A stretch of DNA of 9,388 bases from CAZEFK01 sp964511405 (GTDB lineage Bacteria; Pseudomonadota; Alphaproteobacteria; Elsterales; Elsteraceae): positions 1 through 9,388 of the forward strand of contig CAZEFK010000254.1 of assembly GCA_964511405.1 (NCBI GenBank), given 5' to 3'. The translations under genes and the position numbers were made by a program. The notes beneath the pieces were generated by a model. The model ran no database searches, had not been told where the DNA came from, and saw nothing but the letters and a program-made list of their open reading frames with translations. Positions within the stretch are counted from its first letter, which is position 1. Each line of letters opens with the position of its first letter. Below are positions 1 to 5,337 of this stretch, in pieces.

Positions 1-831
1 GTCGTCTTCCAGAACTACGCCTTGTTCCCGCATCTCACCGTCGCCCAGAACGTCGGCTACGGCCTGCACTTCCGCAAGTGCGGCCGGGACGAGCGCGACC
101 GCCGCGTGCGCGAGGTGCTGGAGCAGGTCCAGCTCGGCGGCCTGGACCATCGTCTGCCGCGCGAGCTCTCCGGCGGCCAGCAGCAGCGCGTGGCGCTGGC
201 CCGGGCGCTCGTCATCCGGCCCAAGGTGCTGTTGCTCGACGAGCCGCTCGCCAACCTGGACGCTCGCCTGCGCGACGATGTGCGCTGGCTGATCCGCGAT
301 GTGCAGCAGGCGAGCCGCACGACCGCCTTCTACGTCACCCACGACCAGGCCGAGGCGATGGCGATCTCCGACAAGATCGCCGTCATGAAGAACGGCCGGG
401 TCGTGCAGGTCGCCTCGCCGCGCGAGATCTATCTGCGGCCGGTCGAGCGCTACGTCGCCGCCTTCACGGGCGAAGCCAATTTCCTGACGGTGCAGGTCGA
501 GCAGGCGCTGTGCCCGGGCCGCTTCCGCGTGCGGGCCGGCGGCGTGGCGCTCGACGTCAAGGGTGCCGGTCCGTTCGCACCCGGTGCGAAGGCGGTGCTT
601 CTGGCCAGGCCCGAGACCCTAGCGATCGCGGCCGTTGACGCCGGCCAACTTCAGGGGCGCGTCACGAAGTCGGTGTTCCTCGGCGCGGTGCAGCACTGTG
701 AGGTCATCCTGTCGGACGGCACGAGCGTGCGGCTCGGTGTTCCGCCGGACCGCTCGCTGCCGGCGGATGGCGCCGTCGCCGTCCAGCTCGATGTCGAGCG
801 CGCGTGGTTGATGCCGGAAGTCGCGTCCTGA
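1..831 (+). CDS. ABC importer ATP-binding subunit, PotA/FbpC type (5' partial)
   Basis: Cytoplasmic ATPase that powers a binding-protein-dependent importer. The frame is open from base 1 and the true start lies upstream, so 276 residues are visible; against a usual length of about 350, the Walker A region is missing. Counting from the window edge, I see the Q-loop (FQNYALFPH, Q4), the ABC signature LSGGQQQR (56-63), Walker B VLLLDEP (76-82, catalytic Glu81), the D-loop LANLD and the switch histidine in YVTHDQAEAM (H114). A C-terminal TOBE-like region follows from about residue 160. The SDKIAVM...GRVVQVASPREIY segment is typical of the spermidine/putrescine, iron(III) and 2-aminoethylphosphonate ATPase group, so the substrate cannot be assigned. 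The stop overlaps the next gene's ATG by one base (TGATG), showing translational coupling to the permeases. Family is sure; substrate unknown. Confidence 0.95.
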   Translation, partial: VVFQNYALFPHLTVAQNVGYGLHFRKCGRDERDRRVREVLEQVQLGGLDHRLPRELSGGQQQRVALARALVIRPKVLLLDEPLANLDARLRDDVRWLIRDVQQASRTTAFYVTHDQAEAMAISDKIAVMKNGRVVQVASPREIYLRPVERYVAAFTGEANFLTVQVEQALCPGRFRVRAGGVALDVKGAGPFAPGAKAVLLARPETLAIAAVDAGQLQGRVTKSVFLGAVQHCEVILSDGTSVRLGVPPDRSLPADGAVAVQLDVERAWLMPEVAS

Positions 832-1682
832 TGCAGCGCCTGCCGCGCCTAGCCCTTGGTCTTCCGGCTGTCCTGCTGCTGCTCGTGTTCCTCGTCCTGC
901 CGTACGCCGAGATGATCACGATGAGCTTCCGGACGTCGCAGCCTGGGGCGATGTACGGCCCAGGCTTCACCGCCGACCATTATCGCAAGGTGATGACCGA
1001 AGGGCTCTACCTGGATGCCCTGGCGCGCAGTCTCTTGAATGCGGCCGTCATCACGGCCGCCTGCCTGGTCATTTCCTATCCCATCGCGTGGCACATGTCG
1101 CGCGCCCGTGGCCGCAAGGCGATGCTGCTCTACGCTTGCGTCGCCTCGCCGTTGATGATCGGCGTGCTGATCCGCAACTTCGGCTGGATGATCGTGGTCA
1201 ATGTCGACGGCCCGCTCAACCGCGCGCTGCTGGCGATGGGCGTCATCGACAAGCCGCTGCGGCTCCTGTTCACCCAGGGCCTGGTCGCGCTGGCGCTCGT
1301 CCATGTCTTCACGCCGTTCATGGTGCTGCCCATCAACAACGCCCTGCGCAACATCAACCCCGCGGTCCTCGAAGCCTCCGAATCGCTTGGCGCCAGCCGC
1401 TTCGCCACCTTCTGGAAAGTCATCTTCCCCTTGAGCTTCCCGGGCGTGCGGCCCGGCGTCGTCCTGGTGTTCGTCCTGGCGACGGCCGCCTATGTCACGC
1501 CGGCTCTGCTGGGCGGCCAGATGGTTTCGATGATGCCGATGCTGGTGGTGCAGACGCTGGTCGGAACATTCGACTGGCCGCTCGGCGCGGCGCTGGCGGT
1601 CACGATGGCGACGGCGACGCTGATCGCGGTCATCGTCTTCTCGCTTGCCACTCATCGCCTGATGGAGCGGGTGCGCGCATGA
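831..1682 (+). CDS. ABC transporter permease, PotB-like (first of pair)
   Basis: Integral inner-membrane permease of 283 residues, forming the channel with the next gene's product and powered by the upstream ATPase. The first hydrophobic helix covers about residues 7-25; further membrane segments lie near 70-85, 100-122, 150-168, 207-227 and 252-273. The cytoplasmic EAA loop that contacts the ATPase is clear at 181-205 (EASESLGASRFATFWKVIFP, then LSFPG). An in-frame GTG at 804 would add nine residues, but I chose the ATG at 831 because it overlaps the ATPase stop as TGATG and starts just before the hydrophobic N-terminus. It ends in a 4-base ATGA overlap with the second permease. The family is BPD_transp_1, spermidine/putrescine type; that name describes similarity and is not proof of polyamine transport. 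Confidence 0.93.
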   Translation: MQRLPRLALGLPAVLLLLVFLVLPYAEMITMSFRTSQPGAMYGPGFTADHYRKVMTEGLYLDALARSLLNAAVITAACLVISYPIAWHMSRARGRKAMLLYACVASPLMIGVLIRNFGWMIVVNVDGPLNRALLAMGVIDKPLRLLFTQGLVALALVHVFTPFMVLPINNALRNINPAVLEASESLGASRFATFWKVIFPLSFPGVRPGVVLVFVLATAAYVTPALLGGQMVSMMPMLVVQTLVGTFDWPLGAALAVTMATATLIAVIVFSLATHRLMERVRA

Positions 1683-2461
1683 CGATGCCGCGCCTTGCGG
1701 GCTCGACTTTGATCGGCCTGCTCTACGGCTTCCTGCTGATCCCGCTGGTCGCCGTCGTTGCGGCCTCGCTGACGGCCGGCGACTTCATGCGCCTGCCGCC
1801 CGACGGCCTGTCGCTGCGCTGGTTCGCGCGCTTCTTTCAGCGTGCCGACCTCGTGGAGGCGCTGCTGATGTCGCTGCAGATCGCCGTGGTGACGACCGTG
1901 GTGACCAGTGTGGTCGCCCTGATGGCGGCCCTCGGCAGCCAGGCGCTGCCGCGGCGGCTTGCCGTCTGGTTCCAGATCGCCATGACCCTGCCGCTGCTGA
2001 TTCCCGAGCTGCTCACCGCCATCGGCCTGCTGTTCTTTCTCTACAGGATCGGGCTCGGCAAGACGGTGCTGGGCCTGCAGATCGGCCACATCGTGCTGGC
2101 CTTCCCCTATTGCTACGTCTCGGTGGCGGCGGCGCTGCACCAGATCGACCCGGCGCTCGGCGACGCCTCGGGCAGCCTCGGCGCTTCGGGCTGGCAGACC
2201 TTCCGGCGCGTGACCCTGCCGCTTGCCATGCCCGGCCTGGTGATGGGCGCGGTGTTCGCCTTCATCACCTCGTTCGACCTCTACACCGTCTCGCTGCTTT
2301 TGAAGCCGATCGGCGGCAACACGCTGCCGCTCGCCCTCTTCGATTTCCTGACCTACGAGTTCAGCCCCACCGCCGCGGCAGCCGCGACCATGTCGGTCCT
2401 GCTCGCCTTCGTCGGCGTCGCGGTGGTCCAGAAACTCGTCGGCCTGCAACGGGCTTTCTGA
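1679..2461 (+). CDS. ABC transporter permease, PotC-like (second of pair)
   Basis: Second membrane subunit of the importer, 260 residues. Hydrophobic spans are visible near residues 9-31, 62-86, 97-121, 133-152, 183-203 and 232-250. The EAA loop is at about 160-187 (GDASGSLGASGWQTFRRVTL, then PLAMPG). It carries Asp where many relatives have Glu-Ala-Ala, which is common in PotC-like subunits. The start is the ATG of the ATGA overlap with the first permease; a second in-frame ATG two codons on is a less likely alternative. The stop lies one base before the racemase-like gene, so the transporter and the enzyme are almost certainly made from one message. Confidence 0.92.
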   Translation: MTMPRLAGSTLIGLLYGFLLIPLVAVVAASLTAGDFMRLPPDGLSLRWFARFFQRADLVEALLMSLQIAVVTTVVTSVVALMAALGSQALPRRLAVWFQIAMTLPLLIPELLTAIGLLFFLYRIGLGKTVLGLQIGHIVLAFPYCYVSVAAALHQIDPALGDASGSLGASGWQTFRRVTLPLAMPGLVMGAVFAFITSFDLYTVSLLLKPIGGNTLPLALFDFLTYEFSPTAAAAATMSVLLAFVGVAVVQKLVGLQRAF

Positions 2462-2462
2462 C

Positions 2463-3158
2463 ATGGCGCCTCGAATCCTCTATCAGTTGACGAGCCCGAT
2501 GCACCGCACCTTGGGCCAGGCTGAGATCGACCGCCGGCGCGACATCCTGCAGGCGCTGGTGTCGCCCGGCACGACTGTCACGGTCGAGCCGCTGGAGGAC
2601 GGGCCGCCCGCCGTCGAATCCCTGGCCGACATCGCGGTCGTCGGCGCCGAGCTGGTGCGCGCGGTGCCGCGCTGGCGAGCCGGCCACTACGACGCCGTCG
2701 TGATCGGCTGCTTCAGCGATCCCGGGCTGGCGGCGCTGCGCGACCTGATCGAGATCCCGGTCGTCGGCCCGGGCGCGAGCTCGGTGCATCTCGCCGCCCA
2801 GTTCGGCGACCGCTTCGGCGTGCTCTCGAGCGAGCCCACGCCCAAGGGGCTGCAGGCGCGCTTCCGCTCGCTGGGCGTCGGGGACCGTTTCGTGTCTGAA
2901 CGCATGGTCGGCTGCTCGGTCCTCGACCTGTCGCGTCGCCCCAACGAGGTTCTGGGCGGCATCGTGGAGACGGCGAAGGCCTGCGTCGCCGACGGTGCCG
3001 ACGTGCTCGTGCTGGGCTGCCTCGGCATGGGTTTCATGCCCGGCCTGACCGACCTGCTGCAGCGCGAAGCCGGCGTTCCTGTCGTCAATCCGGTGATCGC
3101 CGCGCTCAAGACCGCCGAAGCTGCCATCAGCCTCGGCCTGCGATCCGCCGTCGCTTGA
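2463..3158 (+). CDS. Asp/Glu/hydantoin racemase family protein
   Basis: A 231-residue cytosolic protein of the Asp/Glu/hydantoin racemase family, which inverts a stereocentre without cofactor using two cysteines as acid and base. Both are in the expected contexts: C83 in VVIGCFSDPGLAAL and C186 in VLVLGCLGMGFMPG, each at the end of a hydrophobic strand. The GCFSDPG and GC.GM contexts resemble hydantoin/allantoin racemases more than glutamate racemase MurI, and the length suits that group. Maleate isomerases and arylmalonate decarboxylases share the fold, so the reaction is not certain. It starts one base after the permease stop with no good Shine-Dalgarno, implying translational coupling. Its place between an importer and an oxygenase suggests it acts on the imported compound; this is inference. 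Confidence 0.85.
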   Translation: MAPRILYQLTSPMHRTLGQAEIDRRRDILQALVSPGTTVTVEPLEDGPPAVESLADIAVVGAELVRAVPRWRAGHYDAVVIGCFSDPGLAALRDLIEIPVVGPGASSVHLAAQFGDRFGVLSSEPTPKGLQARFRSLGVGDRFVSERMVGCSVLDLSRRPNEVLGGIVETAKACVADGADVLVLGCLGMGFMPGLTDLLQREAGVPVVNPVIAALKTAEAAISLGLRSAVA

Positions 3159-3166
3159 ACGAAAGA

Positions 3167-3171
3167 AGAGG
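3167..3171 (+). promoter_or_regulatory. Ribosome binding site of the dioxygenase gene
   Basis: AGAGG lies 8 bases before the ATG at 3180, in the purine-rich 21-base gap after the racemase stop. It fixes the start and shows that the dioxygenase has its own initiation site, unlike the coupled genes before it. Confidence 0.7.
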
Positions 3172-3179
3172 CAAGCACC

Positions 3180-4166
3180 ATGCAGTCTCTCGCCCCCAGC
3201 CTGCCCCCGGTCCGCGCCGACGCTCCGGAGGAGATTCCGGTTCTCGACCTGGCACCCTATCTGGCCGGCGAGCCCGGAGCGCTGCAGCGGCTCGGCGCCG
3301 AGCTGCGCCGCGCCTTCGAGGAGATCGGCTTCTACTTCATCGTCGGCCACGGCGTGCCGCAGTCGCTGGTCGATGCGGCCTTTGCCGAGGCCGCGCGTTT
3401 CCATGCCCAGCCGATCGAAGCCAAGCTGGCGGTCAAGATGGACGAGACGCTGGTCGGCTACCTGCCGGTGCGCGGCTCGACCACGCGCCATTCGCAGATC
3501 AATCCCGACAACAAGCCCAATGTGAACGAGGCGTTCTTCAGCCGCCGCACCGTCAACAAGTGGCCGGCCAATCTGCCCGGCTTCCGCGAGACCGTGGTCG
3601 CCTACCAAGCGGCGATGGAAAAGCTCGGCAAATCGCTGCTGCCGATCTACGCCACGGCGCTCGGCCTTCCGGCCGACTATTTCGACGCTCTGTTCGCAGA
3701 GCCGAGCTTTACGCTGCGCATGTCGCACTATCCGCAGCACGACGCGCCGGCCGACAACGAGTTCGGCCTGGCGCCGCACACCGACACCAGCTTCATGACC
3801 CTGCTTGCGCAGAATAAGGTTCCTGGCCTCTCGATCCGCCTGCCGACCGGACGGTGGATCGATGCGCCGGCGATCGACGGCGCGTTCCTGGTCAATGGCG
3901 GCGACCTCTTGCGCCGCTGGACCAACGACCGGTTCCTGGCGACGCCGCATCGCGTCGCCAACCGCTCGGGCAAGGAACGCTACGCCATCCCGTTCTTCTT
4001 CGACTGCGGCGCCGAGGTGACGATGGAATGCCTGCCGACGTGCCGCGAGGCCGGCCAGCCGCCACGCTACGAGCCGATCACCTATGCCGCCTACATGGAT
4101 TGGTATCGCAAGATGAACTTTGGCGAAGCGAAGGATCGGTCGGGAACCAACCTTGCCGCATACTGA
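3180..4166 (+). CDS. Isopenicillin N synthase-like Fe(II) (2-oxoglutarate) dioxygenase
   Basis: A 328-residue non-haem iron oxygenase with the two-domain layout of the isopenicillin N synthase/plant dioxygenase superfamily. The DIOX_N-like part spans about residues 19-130 (IPVLDLAPYL, FEEIGFYFIVGHGVP). The catalytic jelly roll spans about 175-285. The iron triad is intact: H200 and D202 in APHTDTSFMTLL, and H257 in LATPHRVANRSG. The co-substrate arginine is R267 in RYAIPFFFD, where the usual Arg-x-Ser has Ala269. Most bacterial relatives are hydroxylases or oxidases of unknown substrate; there is no sign of a beta-lactam cluster, so it should not be called a penicillin enzyme. The start is set by the SD at 3167-3171. 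It is the last gene of the plus-strand operon and converges on trmO with 28 bases between stops; I see no clear terminator there. Confidence 0.9.
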   Translation: MQSLAPSLPPVRADAPEEIPVLDLAPYLAGEPGALQRLGAELRRAFEEIGFYFIVGHGVPQSLVDAAFAEAARFHAQPIEAKLAVKMDETLVGYLPVRGSTTRHSQINPDNKPNVNEAFFSRRTVNKWPANLPGFRETVVAYQAAMEKLGKSLLPIYATALGLPADYFDALFAEPSFTLRMSHYPQHDAPADNEFGLAPHTDTSFMTLLAQNKVPGLSIRLPTGRWIDAPAIDGAFLVNGGDLLRRWTNDRFLATPHRVANRSGKERYAIPFFFDCGAEVTMECLPTCREAGQPPRYEPITYAAYMDWYRKMNFGEAKDRSGTNLAAY

Positions 4167-4194
4167 AGCGCGACATCCGCTGCGGCGGCGCCTC

Positions 4195-4605
4195 CTATCC
4201 CTCCCCCGCGCCGATCACCGGCTTGATGTCGACGACCGGGGTGCCGTCGATGGCCTCGATCGGGCCGATCCGCAGCCGGCAGCCGGCGATCTCGCGCACG
4301 GTGACGCGGTGCAGGCCCAAGGGGTTGGGCCGGTGCGGCGAGCGCGTCGCGAACACGCCGGCCAGCGCGGTACCGGCGTCGCGCCGGGGATGCACCGCCA
4401 GCACGTCGCGGCGGGCCTTGTGGAACCAGGCGAGGACCAGGATCTCGTCGCCCGCCCGGATGCCGGTGAGCCCAGGCTCGACGGCGGGGTCCAACTCCAG
4501 CCAGGCGTCGGGCGCGCCTTCGCTGCCTTGGCGCGGCGCCTCGTCCGGGTCGTGCAGCGCCGACCGGATCCAGCCGATCGCATGCAGGATTGCGGCGTCG
4601 TCCAT
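4195..4605 (-). CDS. trmO: tRNA (N6-threonylcarbamoyladenosine-37)-N6-methyltransferase, short TrmO/TsaA type
   Basis: A TsaA/TrmO-domain protein of 136 residues, expected to use S-adenosylmethionine to methylate t6A37 in threonine tRNA. The family signature is clear: GVFATRSPHRPNPLGLHRV at 83-101 and PIEAIDGTPVVDIKP at 115-129, with an early IGWIRS strand at 10-15. It is much shorter than the E. coli protein (about 235 residues), ending just after the DIKP motif; single-domain versions of about this size are usual in many bacteria. I chose the ATG at 4605 because GGGGA lies about 7 bases before it. A TTG at 4623 is in frame but would sit ahead of that SD. The SD overlaps the stop of the upstream GNAT-toxin remnant, so trmO may be expressed with the antitoxin. 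Confidence 0.85.
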   Translation of the reverse strand: MDDAAILHAIGWIRSALHDPDEAPRQGSEGAPDAWLELDPAVEPGLTGIRAGDEILVLAWFHKARRDVLAVHPRRDAGTALAGVFATRSPHRPNPLGLHRVTVREIAGCRLRIGPIEAIDGTPVVDIKPVIGAGEG

Positions 4606-4615
4606 GGTGGGTCCC

Positions 4616-4690
4616 CTATTCAAATAGCTTCTTAATATCCGCCATGGCGCGGAACAGCTTCATTGGCTGATCCGGGAACGGCAGGAAACT
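4616..4690 (-). pseudogene. C-terminal remnant of a GNAT acetyltransferase toxin (TacT-like)
   Basis: Directly after the antitoxin, a frame outside any intact gene reads through PFPDQPMKLF and ends MADIKKLFE before a TAG at 4616-4618. This matches my knowledge of the C-terminus of GNAT toxins paired with DUF1778 antitoxins, which commonly end in a P-D-x-P-x-x-L-F-x-P-M-x-x-I/V-x-x-L-F pattern. Only about 25 codons remain of an expected 160-175, so the acetyl-CoA site and start are gone. The frame stays open upstream to a TGA at 4706-4708, but residues before about 4690 no longer look like the family. The deletion joint therefore lies near 4690-4713, just beyond the antitoxin stop. The identification is from remembered family consensus, not an alignment. 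The alternative is chance coding in an AT-richer spacer. Confidence 0.6.
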
Positions 4691-4712
4691 CCCCCGCTTC
4701 GCTCGTCACGCT

Positions 4713-5018
4713 TCACACGCCGGTTCTCTCGCGATAGCGGCGAACCGTATCGCGCAGGCGATCATTCACCGGCTTCGGATTCAGCAGCGCATCGACGAAC
4801 GCCTCGCTGTCCCGCACCGACAGAGAGAGCCGATTGTGTTCCTCGATCGCGCGCCGGGCGGCGTCCTGCACGCTGGTCAGCACGAAATCCGTCATGGTCC
4901 GCCCCTGCAGGGCGGCCGCCCGCTCGATGAGAGTCTTCTGCTCCGCGGTGACGCGGGTCGCCAGGCGCTCCGCTCGGGTGCGCCCGCTGGTTGTGGATCT
5001 GGATGCTGCATTGGGCAT
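4713..5018 (-). CDS. DUF1778 / TacA-type ribbon-helix-helix antitoxin, without an intact partner toxin
   Basis: A 101-residue protein of the DUF1778 antitoxin family, whose members bind operator DNA as dimers and neutralise a GNAT toxin that acetylates aminoacyl-tRNA. The ribbon-helix-helix core is at 18-60: strand RLATRVT, helix AEQKTLIERAAAL, turn GRT, then a second helix starting MTDFVLTSV. The acidic/amphipathic tail at 66-101 (LSLSVRDSEAFVDALL, RYRERTGV) is where the toxin is normally wrapped, and it appears complete. The ATG at 5018 is chosen because GGAAGAG lies five bases upstream and the family begins here; the frame is open for 47 more codons, but their translation (Arg/Pro-rich, no domain) looks non-coding. 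The expected toxin gene directly downstream is missing apart from a C-terminal scrap, so this is probably an orphan that may still repress its own promoter. Confidence 0.85.
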   Translation of the reverse strand: MPNAASRSTTSGRTRAERLATRVTAEQKTLIERAAALQGRTMTDFVLTSVQDAARRAIEEHNRLSLSVRDSEAFVDALLNPKPVNDRLRDTVRRYRERTGV

Positions 5019-5059
5019 GGTTGCTCTTCCGCCAATGTGCGGCCACCCGAAGAGCGATC

Positions 5060-5114
5060 GTGGCGCAGTCGCACCCGAACTGTCGAGAGCGCGGCGATCC
5101 GGGTGCCGCGCCAC
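5060..5114. repeat. Interrupted inverted repeat upstream of the antitoxin gene
   Basis: GTGGCGC (5060-5066) pairs with GCGCCAC (5108-5114), and GCACCCG (5071-5077) pairs with CGGGTGC (5100-5106). The two 7-bp stems are split by an internal loop of AGTC against a single C and close on a 22-base loop. It lies 42-96 bases upstream of the antitoxin ATG, probably in its leader transcript. It could be an RNA structure, a protein-binding site or mobile-element debris; nothing in the sequence decides. Confidence 0.55.
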
Positions 5115-5123
5115 CGTCCGTGG

Positions 5124-5138
5124 CCGACGAACCGTCGG
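5124..5138. repeat. Perfect 6-bp hairpin CCGACG-AAC-CGTCGG
   Basis: A perfect inverted repeat with a 3-base loop, 10 bases beyond the larger inverted repeat. There is no T-run on either side, so it does not read as an intrinsic terminator. In DNA this GC-rich a 6-bp stem may arise by chance; its closeness to the neighbouring repeat is the reason to list it. Confidence 0.4.
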
Positions 5139-5196
5139 GGTCCCAAAGCAGGCCTGCACAGTGACAGCATCGGTGATCGGGATTTAGAACGACTAC

Positions 5197-5215
5197 TCTA
5201 AGACTTCTCTTAAGA
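5197..5215. promoter_or_regulatory. Candidate operator: paired short palindromes TCTAAGA / TCTTAAGA
   Basis: TCTAAGA (5197-5203, palindromic around its centre) and the perfect palindrome TCTTAAGA (5208-5215) lie 11 bases apart, about one helical turn. Together they also contain the inverted repeat TAAGA-CTTC-TCTTA (5199-5212). Ribbon-helix-helix repressors commonly bind short palindromes spaced like this, so it is a plausible site for the antitoxin or a kinase-gene regulator. It lies about 180 bases from the antitoxin start and about 125 from the kinase start. The function is inferred. Confidence 0.35.
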
Positions 5216-5287
5216 TCCATGAATCCACGCCCGATGGTCTAGGCAGAGGTGCAGTGTTGGACCATATTGGATTTCTGAGGCCTAGGC

Positions 5288-5315
5288 GTTAACGTCTTGC
5301 GGCCTGTGCTATAAG
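5288..5315 (+). promoter_or_regulatory. Weak candidate sigma-70-type promoter for the kinase gene
   Basis: TATAAG at 5310-5315 is a five-of-six match to the -10 consensus. The bases one promoter spacing upstream (GTTAAC/TTAACG, 5288-5294) are only a poor -35. It is the best candidate in the AT-richer stretch before the kinase and would give a leader of about 15 bases before the start codon. Confidence 0.25.
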
Positions 5316-5324
5316 GACTGGAGT

Positions 5325-5329
5325 AGGGA
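5325..5329 (+). promoter_or_regulatory. Ribosome binding site deciding a TTG start for the kinase
   Basis: AGGGA ends 8 bases before the TTG at 5338 but 20 bases before the first ATG at 5350. The spacing therefore favours the TTG start. Confidence 0.5.
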
Positions 5330-5337
5330 TACCGCCC

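Larger units (their letters stand above)
5019..5337. other. Divergent intergenic region between antitoxin and hybrid kinase genes
   Basis: I see no convincing gene in these 319 bases. The half near the antitoxin (5019-5160) is GC-rich and contains inverted repeats at 5060-5114 and 5124-5138. The half near the kinase (about 5170-5335) is clearly AT-richer and holds a short palindrome cluster at 5197-5215, direct repeats TTGGA (5257-5261 and 5267-5271) and CTAGGC (5239-5244 and 5282-5287), a GTTAAC palindrome (5288-5293) and a candidate -10 element. It should hold the promoters of both genes. Confidence 0.7.

Noticed and set aside
804..830. GTG at 804 as the start of the first permease
   Set aside because: It would overlap the ATPase gene by 28 bases and add nine residues of no family character; the TGATG junction at 829-833 is a typical coupled start.
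1..2461. Naming the transporter potABC (polyamine import)
   Set aside because: The ATPase and permeases fit a broad group that also imports iron(III), phosphonates and other compounds; the specificity-setting binding protein is outside the window.
2361..3950. 529-codon antisense frame across the racemase and dioxygenase genes
   Set aside because: Low-complexity Arg/Gln/Ala/Glu-rich translation, opposite two genes with clear families and catalytic motifs.
3180..4166. Naming the dioxygenase isopenicillin N synthase (penicillin biosynthesis)
   Set aside because: Only superfamily features are present; no ACV synthetase or other beta-lactam genes are nearby, and the context is an ABC importer with a racemase-like enzyme.
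4606..4623. TTG at 4623 as the trmO start
   Set aside because: It would put the GGGGA ribosome binding site inside the coding region; the ATG at 4605 has proper spacing and matches the usual start of the domain.
5019..5159. N-terminal extension of the antitoxin frame by 47 codons
   Set aside because: The extension has no antitoxin similarity, and a good Shine-Dalgarno precedes the ATG at 5018, where the family normally starts.
5259..5290. EcfG (general stress response) promoter before the kinase, from GGACC/GGATT and CGTT
   Set aside because: The -35 does not match GGAAC, and the spacings to CGTT (23 and 13 bases) are outside the 16-17 expected.
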